DNA of 64,000 bases from Miscanthus floridulus (GCF_019320115.1 NC_089582.1:125637259-125701258); one strand, 5' to 3'. Shown: positions 10,594 to 22,929, counted from the stretch's first letter. Notes: generated from the letters alone by a model not told the origin. Program-made: numbers and translations.

Positions 10594-11004
10594 TAAATGG
10601 AGAAAGTTTCATTTCTCTGCCATTGCTCACAACCTCCACATAAGATTAGACGAACTCAATCTCTCTCGTGCTTATACAAGTTAGAATAGTGTACCTAAAC
10701 ATCGCGCTGGTTAGAGTAGTGCATACAAGTAAGATGCAGAGTCTAATTCTTAAAAAAAAATAGAAATACAAAGTGTTTTTGTCATTGGCTGTTATTCTCT
10801 CCTATGCCCGTATAAGTTAGGATAGTGTATTCAAGCATGCTAAGTCTCAATATACGAGTTAGATCAGCGCACGTCCTCAAGAAAAATTGAAACATATGAT
10901 GTGATTGTCAAATCAATCTTTGAGTGTAACTTGTTGTAAAGCACGGATACGTTTTCTAGTCTATACCTAATATCAAAAGACGCAAAAAATCCCTCCCCAT
11001 GTTC
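10594..11004. other. Intergenic DNA with possible Helitron ends
   Basis: No gene seen. Two related segments (near 10660-10700 and 10800-10845, sharing GTATAAGTTAGGATAGTGTA-like sequence) form a degenerate repeat. At 10948-10957 GTTTTCTAG is followed by TCTATACCTAATATC, which resembles a Helitron 3' end abutting a 5' end, but no stable 3' hairpin is visible. Confidence 0.3.
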
Positions 11005-11015
11005 CCTCACTCCTA

Positions 11016-11162
11016 AAAAAAGAGATCCAACTTAGGAGAAACTAGGTGGTTTTTCATTAAAAAAATAAATAAGCACCTAAATTCAGTCAAGATAGGATTT
11101 GAACCTGGGTAGTTAAGTGTATTGCCACATCTCTCACCCAACCAGTTAAACTACGCTCGCTT
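11016..11162 (-). mobile_element. tRNA-derived SINE with 11-bp TSD
   Basis: On the minus strand the insert has an A-box-like TAGTTTAACTGG (11153-11142) and a perfect B box GGTTCAAATCC (11105-11095), the spacing of a tRNA-type Pol III promoter. It ends in a run of T (plus-strand A-run at 11016-11021), as in p-SINE-type elements. A perfect 11-bp target-site duplication, CCTCACTCCTA, flanks it at 11005-11015 and 11163-11173. It is too long and too poorly paired for a tRNA gene. The family is not assigned. Confidence 0.8.
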
Positions 11163-11445
11163 CCTCACTCCTATACCATCCATATCTATCTGATATTAAA
11201 AACGGTAAATTTCTTTCTCACGTCCCCCTCCCTTACTCATGTTCTGTCACTCAACCCGTCGTCCCTCGTTCTTATCCTTCTCGCCCTAAGTGTTTGGAGC
11301 TGCAAAATCTTTATCCACACCACTAATATCATAGCTTGGCCACCTGTACCTATGGTTTATAGACAGGTCTTGCGACTGGTACCAACATGCAAGCCTACGC
11401 TCTACTAGTTTAGAGAGACTTTGGTTTTGTCATCATGAGTTAATC

Positions 11446-11564
11446 GGCATGTTCGCTGGTTGGTTTCTGGACTAATTTGGGTTGGTTGGTGCTGGTTTGT
11501 TGTGAGAGGAAAATATCGTTGGCTGACTGATTTAGGCTGGCTGAAACCAATAAGCGAACAGGCT
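11446..11564. mobile_element. MITE with GTTCGCT terminal repeats, 119 bp
   Basis: The ends are imperfect inverted repeats: GGCATGTTCGCTGGTTGGTT at the left, and AGCCTGTTCGCTTATTGGTT reading inward from the right. The middle, with GTTGTGAGAGGAAAATA and GGCTGGCTGAAACC, is like a MITE common in panicoid grasses. A clear target-site duplication is not seen, so the superfamily is left open. Confidence 0.65.
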
Positions 11565-11566
11565 AA

Positions 11567-12560
11567 ATGACTCGTCGAAGCGAAGCACGCAGCAGGCAGC
11601 ATTGCAGCAGAGCAATGAGAGCTAGGATCGTGCTGCTAGCGCTTCTGCTGCGTCGGCGTGGCTTCGTCATGTTTCTTCCACCGTACTGTCATATATGGTT
11701 TGTAGTCAGCGGGCCCGGTGGGCGCCGCGCGCAGTCGTGTTCCATTCCATGGTGGCCCTTGCCTAGCCACGCCACGGCGCCACGGCGCCGCATGGCCGCC
11801 CACAAGGGCGCAACGCAACATTTGCAGCGGTCCTCGCGCGGAGAAGCCACGGAATCGAGGAGCGCTCCCCGGCCCCAATCGTACCGGCCCGGGCCGTCCC
11901 GTGCGAGCGCCGAGCGAGGCCGGCGTGGAGACCGGGCGGAACACGGAGCGCGAGGCGCGAGCGAGCGGTCGATCGGCCGGGGGCCGGTGGTGCATGCATT
12001 GCAATGAAGCTGATGGAAAGAGAGTACGTACGTACGTACCGCGCGATCATATTCATGCATGCGTGAGTGGTGGGGCTGGCCGGCCGCATTCTTCGCCGGG
12101 TGGTACGGGCCGGGAACGACGTGTCGTACGCCGGTGACCGGCTCGATCGATCGGCGTACCGCGAGGGGCGCCAGCCACCGAAGCTGACGCGCGCGCGGGG
12201 TTGCCCGGGCCGCCGGGCTCCTCCATGTTGCTGCCCGGCGACTGGGCGTCGTCCGCCGTACCCGTACGTACGCGTGGGGGGTGGCCCCTGCTGACCGATG
12301 CGTCGTGCAGCCAGGAGGCGACGACGAGAGGCACTGGGACGGAGAGGCTGGACGGACGACCGGACCGGACCGTGCGCCGGGTACGGTTATTAATTCCGAG
12401 CCGCGACCGGCCATTATTTTGACTGCGGTAATTCCCGGGGAAATTAACAGCGCTGTTGCTGTCCTTGGCGCTTGGTCGTCGTCTATTGAACATAGTAGCA
12501 GTACATATATATAGGGTATATAGGATACAAATTGAGGTTTGCTATTATTGTGAAACTTCA
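11567..12560. other. GC-rich intergenic segment, no gene supported
   Basis: The segment is CpG-rich, and long frames exist on both strands only because GC-rich DNA has few stops. None has a recognisable domain or consistent splicing. Four consecutive GTAC units lie at 12024-12039. Before the CACTA insertion this would have been about 1-2.4 kb upstream of the SPL start, so it may be distal promoter DNA of that gene. Confidence 0.4.
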
Positions 12561-12731
12561 ACGTTGTTTCTCTTCGATGACCCTAACTCCATAAGCTAGC
12601 TAGAGTACCAGACCTAGGATCTAGTTTTAAATTTCTTCCATTTTAAATGCAGAGCGGGATTTCTTCGTAATTTGCCTACTGGTTTAACATAATGCAAGTG
12701 TCTTTATACAGTAAAAAACTTTAAACTTGCA

Positions 12732-12839
12732 CTCCCTTTATTGCAATAATGTATATACATATACGTTAGGATGAGCTAATTAATTTATTTTAAATTAATT
12801 AGCGTTGTCCTAATAGTTATATATTCAAAATAGAGGGAA
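12732..12839. mobile_element. Stowaway-like MITE (foldback)
   Basis: The ends CTCCCTTTATT and (inverse) TTCCCTCTATT resemble the Stowaway CTCCCTCCGT terminus, and TA follows the right end. The centre is a long hairpin: GCTAATTAATTTA, then TTT, then the exact inverse (12774-12802), extended by TTAGGA/TCCTAA. The left TA has become CA, so the duplication is imperfect. Confidence 0.6.
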
Positions 12840-12841
12840 TA

Positions 12842-14130
12842 TTGTCAAAGAGCACATGAACATCTCACAAGACAACATAGCCCATGTAGTTCAACGTATT
12901 TATGTTTTTTTTCCACAACGGCAAACCTAAATTTCCATGACGTACGTATGTTACCTTTCGTGTCTATATATACAGATCAAATTACATTATTCTTCCAACT
13001 GTATTATTGTGCTTAACGGTCAAAATATATCATCGGTTGACTGCACCAGTAGACTGTAGACCCAATCTAAAATTGATAGTTGTGGAAAGGATGCATGCTC
13101 ATTTTTTTTAGAAACTCATATGGGGAAAAATTAATTAACTTAGGACTAGGAGAGACCCGGCAGGTTGCGTGTCGTTTGTATCTGCTTCATGCATGCCTTC
13201 ATCTTCATGAGTGACAAACGTTGTGCTCGAGCAACAAAATGCTACCGACCGCGCTATGTTCTGCAGTACTACTTTAGCAGTATTTTTTAGCGAATGAACA
13301 GTGTTTTTCTTTCACAGCATTTCAGTATAAACATCAGCATAAGCCAAATTTCACACCTTCCCATTTTTGGTAACTAAATGTTGGATTATGTCTCCTTGGA
13401 GAGAGCAATTGTTCAATACTATGTTTAGTAATGAGAAAGTCCCTTTTTACGTACCTTATTTATTTATTTATTTAGTGTGTGAGCTGTTGCTTTCACGGTT
13501 GCACTGAGTCATCAAGAATTTTACAGTCAGGGGAGGCAGTATCTTTCTACTGTCACTCCACCGCGTGTTTGGTCGTAGATATTCTTATTCGAAGACAAAC
13601 AAGATGGGTATTCAGTATCAATCACGCGTCTCCTGCGATTGGATCAAACTCTGGTCCAAAGGCGATGTGGAATAATGGTAAATGTGGCCAGCAAAACAAT
13701 TCGCGTTCTTGATCTTAATTGGGATTTCTTAATTTTAACAAAATACAAACCTAGCTCAGCCCCAGGTTCGTTAGGGTGAAACTTATCCACCCATGTCTAA
13801 ATCTTCAACATAACGCAATTGCTTGTTTTTTCAGATTTACTCTGAGACTTAACGGTGCTATTCAGCTATTGATCTAGTGCTTGTGGTGACAGGATAAAGT
13901 TGATCACATCGTTTTGTGAAGAATATGGCCATTGTCGGTTGGAACGTCGCCGACCACTAAATGCGCAACGCCGTTAAATTCTGAAAAATTCGCTCCCACG
14001 AAAAGTTGAACTAAGGATCTAAGGTGCTACTGAGGCTCTTATAACCACTAGGCTACAGGCCTTTTTGCCTTAGGAGCTATTTGTTGCTAGCTACATGTTG
14101 CCACACTTCGGCTTAGACAAGTTTGATCAA
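12842..14130. other. Intergenic DNA, no gene supported
   Basis: Ordinary AT-rich intergenic sequence. The only local structure I see is a short TTTA microsatellite near 13456-13476. The 77-codon frame at 13479-13712 has no recognisable feature. Confidence 0.4.
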
Positions 14131-14134
14131 ATTA

Positions 14135-14306
14135 GCAAGTGTTCGGTTATCAACTAAACTTCGACGAGATTCTTTTGAGCTCCACATGTCATATAATAGA
14201 AAAGTGTGGCAAGATTTCTTTAGGCATGGCAAATTTTGGCTTTAAAGTTTGTCACACTTATCTAAGTTTAGTTGTAACAAGATATCGCTGGAAACCAAAC
14301 ATCCTC
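14135..14306. mobile_element. Tourist-like MITE, 172 bp, TSD TTA
   Basis: Both sides carry TTA (14132-14134 and 14307-14309), the usual duplication of PIF/Harbinger elements. The ends are weak inverted repeats, GCAAGTGTTCGGTTATC against GAGGATGTTTGGTTTCC. Similar GTTTGGTT ends occur in the MITE at 50923. The repeats are degenerate, hence moderate confidence. Confidence 0.5.
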
Positions 14307-15173
14307 TTACAATTACCATTTAGCTAGCCAAAACACTACTCCAGTGAGTAATTTTTAACCAAACTCGGGTTGTGTGGGCTTACCAAACCAGTGAAAAAGT
14401 TCAGCTCAGATGCACCTGATTTTTTTTACTCTGGCTATGAAGTGTACGGAGTATGAACCTGTGGCGGGCTGAGCAAAATATGGCCAAACTGTCCATTTTC
14501 AAGTATGTCACCTACAGTTGAATGAAATATGCATATTAAAAAGATTCGCAGGGCATTAAATCCTGGACCTGGGTGCCTGACTCCCTGGTAGAAAGGCTGA
14601 ATGGGGGTACTCCATACCTCTGCTAGCTTAACAATGGATTCTGTTGCCTGGTCCTTGAAATTATTAATGACAATAATTTCTCTACAAACAATTAGACATT
14701 GCCCACGTTTTAGTAGCATAATTAGTTGGAGGCGCAAACCAAGCAGTAATAATATATGTGATCTTTTTTATTGAATTGCTAATATGTACAGTTATATTCT
14801 TATTTACTTTTTAGCAAAATATTTTTATTTACTAAATGTTGTTTTTTATGAAAAGATCTGTCACAGTAGTTCATTGCAGGCCACGATGATCCACACACAA
14901 ATGTGTATCGATCTGTTCGCTGGATTTATAAGCCGTATTTTTTTAATAAATAAATAATATTTTTCTTCAATAAAAAATCAACCAATAATACTTTGATAGC
15001 GCTCGCATTTTGACATCTCTTTCAGCCTGTAACATCTTCGTTCACTTTTTCTTTGGTAGAGAGCAACTGTCGCGTACTGTCACTACTGGCTATCGTTCTC
15101 GGTATGGCCCACATGTGTACTGTGGAATAGAATAGAATAGAATAAAATTGGAGTTATCGCATGGCCATTATAA

Positions 15174-15416
15174 GGCCTAGTTTAGATCACCTCTAAATTC
15201 CAAGTTTTTTCACTCTCTTTTCATCACATCAATTTTTGGACGCATGCATGAAGCATTAAATGTAGGTAAAAAAAATAACTAATTACACAGTTTGGTTGTA
15301 AATTACGAGACGAATTTTTTAAGCTTAGTTAGTCCATGATTAAACAAAGTTTATCAAATACAAACGAAACATGCTACAGTGTCTAGGTTGCAAAAATTTA
15401 CAATCTAAACCAGGCC
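15174..15416. mobile_element. Tourist-like MITE, 243 bp, TSD TAA
   Basis: The terminal inverted repeats are GGCCTAGTTTAGAT and GGCCTGGTTTAGAT, flanked by TAA at 15171-15173 and 15417-15419. Internal motifs (CTAATTACACAGTTTGG, AAATTACGAGACGAA, GTCCATGATTAAACAAA, TACAAACGAAAC) match a MITE family abundant in sorghum-like grasses. A second member of the family is at 45463-45737. Confidence 0.85.
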
Positions 15417-15645
15417 TAAAGTGCAGCATAGGAGCTGGAACAAATATTCCAGGCTCGATCTCGATTGGGACTTATTGGTCTCTTTTTATCAAGTACTATC
15501 ATCAACAGTAACGAATCGTACCCAATATTTGTCCTTTAACGGCCGTATAATAATCATACTATAGCAGTTAACTTGCTAATCAATGCTTGTGTGCAAGCGC
15601 AGTTGGACTTGCTAATCAACGCTTATAGACTTTGGTCAGTATAAG

Positions 15646-16631
15646 TGTCGGGTTCATAAACCCGGAGTCCCCATTAGACCTACTTCCCTGCTAAAAACTC
15701 GGCCCAACAGACGGCGTTGCGACAACGCGCGTCTCACGGGTCAGCCCAGATACATAAAGACGGACCAGGACAACGATCCGGTCCTCGACCGGAAGGTCTG
15801 GCCAAAGTGGGACAGTCCGACTCCGACCTCCTTTTCTGACCGGGAATACACCAGACCTTTGCTCATGATTCTTCCCCGATCGACACGGTCGGGGCCAACT
15901 AGGAACGACCGACCGGGGACGCCCGCTCGGTGAGGGCCTAGGGATCAGGCAAAACAGATAAGGACAGTGCCACCATGCCATGCCAGACGGTCACTATGCA
16001 ACCTTCTAGGCGTGTCAGAGCACAAACAGTATTGTAGGCGTCGACGTTTGCCGTTCCAGACGAACACGGTAGAGCCTGCCACATGCGTCTGACATAAACA
16101 GTATTGTGGGCGCCGACGACCGTCACGTACCTGACAGCGTGGGCAACAAGACTAGATAGTACACGCATCCATTCTCTCTTTCTCTAACTTATAAGGCCAT
16201 CCCCTTTCAACTATAAAATGGGATGCGCTCTCTCCTCTCTGGAGGAGGTTCTCTCTCGTTCTGACTCTGGTTCTCTGGCTCTCCTCATAAAAGAGAACAT
16301 GAATAGCTCAATAGCTCTTGAACTCTAAAGCTACACAAAGCATACTCTCCAATACTTAGCGAATGTTAGAGCCCCTGTCACTGTCAACCCTTCGGTTCAG
16401 AGTCCGACCGGGCCTTTAACACCCCCCTTTTTATTTCTACTCATTTGTAACCCCACAGCAAACTTCGAGCACCTAGGCTCAGGAATAAAGTCACCGACCG
16501 ACTAAAACTGGACGTAGGGCACGTTACCTGAACTAGCATAAATCCTGTGTCATTGAGTGCTACGCCACATCCGATCAGAACGCACGGCAAAACTATAAAT
16601 ATTTACTTGTTGGTCACTTTTCGCATCGACA
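15646..16631 (+). repeat. 5' LTR of G1 (986 bp) with PBS just inside
   Basis: It begins TGTCGGG and ends ATCGACA. A TATAAAA box is at 16212-16218, in the same context as the 3' LTR box at 44507-44513. Immediately after the LTR, TTGGCGCCGTCCATGGGGA (16633-16651) is the primer-binding site, resembling the TGGCGCCG-type site of Tat/Athila gypsy elements. Confidence 0.85.
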
Positions 16632-16639
16632 GTTGGCGC

Positions 16640-18900
16640 CGTCCATGGGGAGGACGCCATGCATTCATGCTTTTGATCATTGGATGGCCCACCTTTCCAC
16701 CATCTTCGGCATGGCGGGCTCGAGCGATACGATTCACTTCAGCTCACTGGAGTTTCCTGCGCTCCCACCTGTTGGTATGTGGGTTCCTTCCGTCTTCCAG
16801 CCGCTCCAGACTTTTCTCTTTGGGAGTCTGGACTTCGTCGCTGACCAGCTCAACGTACTACACCTCCACGAAGAGGCGCTCGTCCCAGCGTCCACTAGAG
16901 GAGGAGCGCTCTCCACTAGCCTCGGGCCACTCGACGACCCCAACGTCGAGACACTCGTGCTTCGCCTTGAGCCCATGCTGGGCTCAAACTCCACGGTGAG
17001 TAATGTACATATTGTTCTTTATTCGTTGTTTAATACCTTCCACTAACTCTCTAGAGGGACCCCATTGTCCCCATGTGACCGTCGTGCGACTGGTTCCCCT
17101 ATGGCTTCATGTCCCCCACGGACGCATAGGTGAGGAGGCTCCAAAAGATGCTGACGCCGCCCCCTCTCACATCTAAATTTGTGGGGATGGCGGGCTACAC
17201 TCCCACTTCCTTTTATGACCTCATGGATGACAAGGTCAAAAGCGACGGCTCCAACATCGGTGACGTCGTGGCACCTGGCCACCCTCTGTCCCGAGAGTGC
17301 GCTATGGCGGACGCTCCGGGACAGCCACCGGTGGTAGCGGAGTCTCTACCGACCCACACCCCTCTAGACCCTCATGCGGAGGCCCTCGCGCGTGCGCAGA
17401 GGCATGGCGAGGAGTTACGACAAAGGCGACAGAGCCAGCCGCCACCAACACTGGCATGCTCAGTGCAGCATGCTGCGCCACGTGCATGTAACCCAGCGAG
17501 CGGCGCCTAGGGTCATGCCCATCAGGTCCAGCGCAATATCCTAGACGGAGGGAATGACCCCCTCAGTTCGCTCAAGCTGGCCAGAACATCGCTGCTGTGG
17601 CGATGCTTCTGCGAGGCCTTCCCGAGCTGGCCAACCCCTAGGAACAAGCAATCCACCGGAACCTCCGAGCGCTGGTGGAGACTGTCGTCGTTCAATAGGT
17701 GGAGAGCTCTGCATCACGACACCGGCTCACGGCCTCTTATCCAACCGGAGGACTAGGGCCGCACCAGTCGAATCGCTCCGTCCACTCACCACTGCTATTG
17801 CCAGGGGTGGAGAGGAGGCCACGGCTGCACCACAGCCTGACCCGGCGCCCGCTCCACACCAACCACCTGTGCACGAATGCCTTAGGTCGAACCATGATGC
17901 TCGCAGCATCATCAACAATCGACGCCATGCTCGGCATGATGATGACGCCTATCGAGTGGCGGCGAGAGCAGGCGATACAGGCCCTGGCCTGACCATCGAG
18001 GAGTGTGGGGACACCCACCCCAGGTATGGTGGCTGACCAAATGGCCATAGTCCTAGCCTGGATTGCCCGAGACCATGGGCCTTTGGTCGTCGCATCTAGA
18101 AAGCGTCGTTCCCATAGCGCTTCCGACCACCCACCAACATCGCCAGATACATCGGGGAAACAAACCCCGGTATGTGGCTCGAAGACTTCCGGCTCGCCTA
18201 CTGAGCTAGAGGAGTGGATGATGACCATTTCATCATCTAGTATCTCCCTATCTGCGTGGGGGAGCATGTTCGAGCATGGCTTGAATTCCTTTTGCTCGAC
18301 AGCATCTGTGATTGGGCAGATCTTAAGAGGGTCTTCGTCATGAATTTCTAGGGGACATATGTCCATCCTAGGAATTCCTAGGACCTCAAGAGCTGCCAGC
18401 AGGAGCCCAGCGAGTCCCTACGGGACTATATCCGCAGGTTCTCAAAGCGGTGCAACTCCATTCATGACATCATTTACGTAGACATCGTCAGCGTGTTCCT
18501 CTCTAGGACAACCTGTGAGTCCTTGATCCACAAGCTTGACTGTGTGAAGCCCTGTACCACCCGCGACCTGCTCGACATCGCCATGAACCACGCCTCTGGT
18601 GAGGAGGTGGTCGGAGCGGTCATTAGCGGCGGCCAGGACAGGGGCAAGGCCAAGCGCGAGGACCAAGGCAAAGGCCCTTCTACACAAAACGGGAAGAAGA
18701 GCAAGAAGGATCGTATGGGCAAGTAGCCCCAGTAGGGCCAGCCCAACCACTTCGACAAGCTCAAGGAGAGCCCATGCACCAACCACGCTTACCCCACCAA
18801 GCACCTCTATAAGGACTGCGAGCTCCTCAAGTGCTTTCTGTGGTAGGCCGGCAAGCCAAAGGAAGGGAAAGGCAAGGAGGAGGAGGCCAAAAATGGAGGC
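16640..18900 (+). pseudogene. G1 gag, with stops and frame changes
   Basis: The N-terminal part (from about 16680) is non-conserved and Pro/Ala-rich. The gag core is recognisable around 18270-18600 (ESLRDYIRRFSKRCNSIHD near 18408), followed by a basic Lys-rich linker. A zinc-binding motif of this lineage, CTNHAYPTKHLYKDC, is near 18776. Stops at 18349, 18379, 18724, 18733 and 18844 interrupt it. Gag would form the virus-like particle of the element; this copy cannot. Confidence 0.75.
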
Positions 18901-18903
18901 ATA

Positions 18904-21300
18904 GTGGGCAAGGATGATGATGGCTTCCCCGACCCCAAGGAATGCCTCATGATCTTTGGGGGATCTAATGCCATTCACTCTAAGCGCCAGCACAAGGTAT
19001 GCTACAGAGAGGCATGCGACACCGAATTAGTTGTCCCCTCTTTCCTTAGCTTGTCGGACTCCCCGATCACTTTTGATCGGAGAGACCATCCTTCCCATGT
19101 CGCCCAATCGAGTCGCTACCTGCTTGTCATCGACCCCATTGTCCATAAGGAGTGCCTCACCAAGGTGCTGATGGACAGAGGCAGTGGCCTTAACATTTTC
19201 TACGTCGACACCCTCGATGCCATGCGCATCCCCCGGTCGAAGCTCCACCCAGTGAGCTCTTCCTTCCATAGTGTGATCCCTAGGACACAGGTGTACCCAC
19301 TTGGGCAAATTGACCTGCCCGTAATGTTTGGTGACTGAGCCAACTTCTGCTTATAGGTCGTCACCTTCGAGGTGCTGGACTTTCTAGGGTCCTACCATGC
19401 CATCTTGGGGTGGCCATGCTATGCCAAGTTCATGGCAATCCCCAACTACACCTACCTCAAGTTGAAGATGTCGGGACCGAACGACGTCATCACCATGGGT
19501 AGCACCTTTTTGCACACCTACACGTGTGACCGCGAGCATTATGAGCTCGCCACTACCATCATCAACTCCACCGAGCTCCCATAGCTCTAGAATTTGTTGA
19601 CTCCAGCAGTCCTAGACTGTAATGAGCCAACCTCATCGAGTGCCTTCCACCCGATCGAGGAAACCAAGGCGGTGGCATCGACCCCATCGACTTGACAAAG
19701 ACAGTGCGGATCGGGACCAAGCCCCTGACCAAATAGGAGAGCGAGCTCACTGACTTCTTACGCACTAATCATGATGTCTTCATGTGGAAACCTTCTAACA
19801 TGCCAGTCATACCAAGGGAGGTCACCGAGCACGCATTACACCTCGCTTCGGGCTCAAAGCCCTCCAAGCAACGCCTGCATCGCTTTGACGACGAGATGCG
19901 TAGGTCCATAGGCAAGGAGATCGCTAAACTCCTGGCAACCAGATTCATCAAAGAGGTATACCACTCCAACTGACTAGCTAATCTTGTTCTTATGAAAAAG
20001 AAGAATGGGAAATGGAGAATGTGTGTTGATTATACTGGCCTCAACAAGGTGTGTCCAACGGACCATTTTCCTTTGCCATGCATAGACCAGATAGTCGACT
20101 CCACCTCAGGATGCGACATCCTCTCCTTTCTAGATCCCTACTCAGGCTATAACCAGATCGCGATGAAAGAGTCCGATCAGCTCGTGACTTCAGTCATCGA
20201 CCCGTATGATTCATACTGCAATGTAACCATGCCTTTCGGTCTAAAGAACGCTGGCGCCACCTATCAACGATGCATGCAGCGATGCTTCGCTGACCAAATC
20301 GACCCACCCGACTAGCCTGACCAAGTTGAGCAGCCAAAACCAACAATCGCTGTCTATGTAGATGACATAGTGGTGAAAACTGCTCAAGCTAGCAACCTGA
20401 TCGCAAACTTGCCGCAACATTCGCAAACATCTAAAGGTTCAGCGTCAAATTGAATCCCAAAAAATGTGTTTTTGGGGTTTCAAAGGGGAAGCTGCTCGGA
20501 TACATCATGTCCGAATGAGGCATCGAAGTCAACCCCAAAAAAATCATGGCCATCTCCAACATGGGCCTCATACACAACATCAAGAGTGTACAAAGGCTCA
20601 CCAGCTATTTGGCCGCCCTGAGCCGGTTCATCTCCTAACTAGGTGAGCGGGGGATTCCTCTCTATAAACTTCTTAAGAAGACAAACACATTAATCTAGAC
20701 TAAGGAGGCACAGTAGGCTTTGGAAAGCCTCAAAGCATCACTGACATTGGCCCCAATCCTCGTCGCTCCTAAATAGTGAGAACCCCTCCTCCTCTACATC
20801 ACGGCAAACACCACGTTGTGAGCGCTGCCCTGGTCATCAAAAAGGAGGAGCCAGGACACCTCCTAAAGGTTCAAACACTAGTGTACTTCATCGGTGAGGT
20901 ACTCACCGACACCAAGGTTCAATACCCCCAGGTTCAGAAGCTTCTATATGCCATGCTGATGGCGGCCCGGAAGCTCCTGCACTACTTCACCGACCACGAA
21001 GTCATGGTTGTCACTTCATACCCACTGGAAGACATCATCCACAACCGTGACACCGTGGGATGGATCTCCATGTGGGCTCTTGAGCTCATGGGTCATGACA
21101 TTAGGTATATCCCCCACACTGCTATTAAGTCTCAGGCTCTCGCCGACTTTATCGTCGAATGAATGGAAGTCCAGCTCCTGACCCTAGACATCACCCACAA
21201 GTACTAGATGATGTACTTCGATGGGTTGGTCATGGTGCCTGGCTTGAGGGCTAGAGTGGTTCTGATCTCCTTGGATGGGAGCAGGCTCTGCTACACAATC
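18904..21300 (+). pseudogene. G1 protease - RT - RNase H (first part), interrupted
   Basis: The protease carries VLMDRGSGLNIFY (near 19165), where the active-site D-G-G of this lineage has become D-R-G. RT begins near 19780 (EVTEHALHLASGSKPSKQRL) and shows KKKNGKWRMCVDYTGLNKV (19995), SFLDPYSGYNQIA (20133), MPFGLKNAGATYQRCMQRC (20229) and the catalytic YVDDIVVK (20356). RNase H starts near 20880 (YFIGEVLTDTK; LLYAMLMAARKLLHYF) and is cut at 21300 by the inserted element; it resumes at 26264. Stops at 19336, 19582, 19971 and 20313 are inactivating. The closest intact relative in the window is the G2 pol. Confidence 0.88.
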
Positions 21301-22475
21301 TGATGTAGACTAGGCCCGATCTTCCGAAATGTATGATAGCATCGATTAGTAGAGACTCGACATTCATGATATAGGCTTTGAACCAAGATTGATTTAGACC
21401 CCCACAACCGTTACACCACTGCTCCATTGGTTATCAACCATGCGAACATGATTGACCTCGCCGAGAAGGCTTTCCTACAAGCAAATCGAAAACACAAGCA
21501 AGAACGGGATGAACGCAATCTGAAATTGCAAATAAATATGAGGCTTATGATAACGAGAAGGAGTTCAAGTCTTTATTCGAAAGGACTATTCACCATAGGC
21601 GAACAAGATCAAGAACTGGGGCCCTGGTTCACAGCAAGCAGCCTTGGCGGCACAGTTGCAGCAAAACGATGTTTGTTTCATAAGGAAATCAAGAACTAAA
21701 CAAAACCCAAACCCTAAGGAGAGTGATGGATGCTATTTATAGAGTCTTAGGCGTCACCCCCTAGACACGCCTCCTAATGGGCCCAAACATGATATACGGT
21801 CCAACAGACCAAAAGACGGTGTCGTAGCACCCTAGCATATTCTGGATGCTGACTTGTTTCGATGATTCCTATTGATTTCGAAGGTATTTTGATGTGAGAC
21901 CACTTGGATTGACTTCCTTATCAAATTAGCTTTCTAACCATATGTGGGTCATCAAAAATAGAGTCCGGATGCGTCTTGGGTGACTAGTTTAAGGCAGACT
22001 GGTCCTAGAACCCGAGATGGGCTCCAACTTCAGTTGGACTGGGCTTCCACCATGAGAAAGATGAATTAGATGCCCATGCTGGTCCTCCTCCTCTCCTTGT
22101 CTTGTATGTGATGAAGAAGTGATATCCTCATCATCCTCCCTTTCTTGAATTGAAGTCATCCTTGACAAAAGTAGATCGTCTCCTCTATTGGATGATAGCA
22201 ACGATGGCTCCGGAAGAAGACGTTCATCTTGGCGCCCAATCCTTCGCAAGGGCGGCTGCTATGGTGGCTTCCCTACTGGGAATTCATCCTCCTCCTACAA
22301 AAGGTTAGTACCAACAAGAGGCATAGCACTAGAAGCAGGACCAAGTGGACATATAGGCGATATACAAGTTAAAGCATAACAAAGTTCATCATGATTAGCA
22401 AGAACAGATTTAAGAGCAAATAAAACTTCTTTCATATTACTTGATGGTTTATTTGTTGGTTTGCTAAAGTCTTTA

Positions 22476-22904
22476 TCATGGCCTTTCTTTTTTCTTTTCA
22501 GCAAGTTCCTTTTCATATTGCACAATTTCAGCAGGAGTTAAAGGAAGTAAAGCAATGGTCTTTCCCTTAAATATAAAAGTATATCTATTTTGTCTACCAT
22601 GATGTAGAACATTATTATCATATTGCCAAGGACGGCCTAATAAAAGTGAACAAGCTTGCATAGGCACGACATCAAAATCAGCATAATCATGGTATGATCC
22701 GATAGAAAAATGCACATGAGCAGATTGTGTTACCTTTGCCTTACCACTATTGTTGAACCACTGAACATGGTATGAATGTGGAAGAGCACGTGTAGATAAA
22801 CCAAGGGTCTTAACAAGCTCAGAACTTACCAAGTTATTGCTGCTCCCTCCATCAATTATAGCACAAACACAGAAATTATTGACAATGAGGAACATTTGAA
22901 ACAA
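22476..22904 (-). CDS. Retropepsin-like aspartic protease domain of the nested element
   Basis: The open segment carries a retroviral-type protease motif, CAIIDGGSSNNLVSSELV, whose D-G-G-S replaces D-T/S-G-A, as is usual in plant gypsy elements. LLLGRPWQYDNN near the C-terminal side is the second conserved block (the flap/LGRPW region of gypsy proteases). It ends in a Lys/Glu-rich stretch. Normally RT follows; here only a short remnant runs into the LTR. It would cleave Gag. The frame is open but I see no way it is expressed except as part of a Gag-Pro readthrough product. Confidence 0.75.
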   Translation of the reverse strand: MFQMFLIVNNFCVCAIIDGGSSNNLVSSELVKTLGLSTRALPHSYHVQWFNNSGKAKVTQSAHVHFSIGSYHDYADFDVVPMQACSLLLGRPWQYDNNVLHHGRQNRYTFIFKGKTIALLPLTPAEIVQYEKELAEKKKERP

Positions 22905-22929
22905 ATTATGGCGTTATAGCTTGTCTACT

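Noticed and set aside
9859..10639. Overlapping frames on both strands with repeated CRVP/LPSA peptides
   Set aside because: They are translations of the CACTA right subterminal array.
11095..11162. A tRNA gene on the minus strand
   Set aside because: A and B boxes are present but the stem pairs do not fold into a cloverleaf, and an 11-bp TSD with T-tail marks a SINE.
11567..12561. Frames up to 290 codons in GC-rich DNA
   Set aside because: Several overlap on both strands, have no domain, and no splice model joins them.
13479..13712. 77-codon frame
   Set aside because: No recognisable motif and no neighbouring exon-like sequence.
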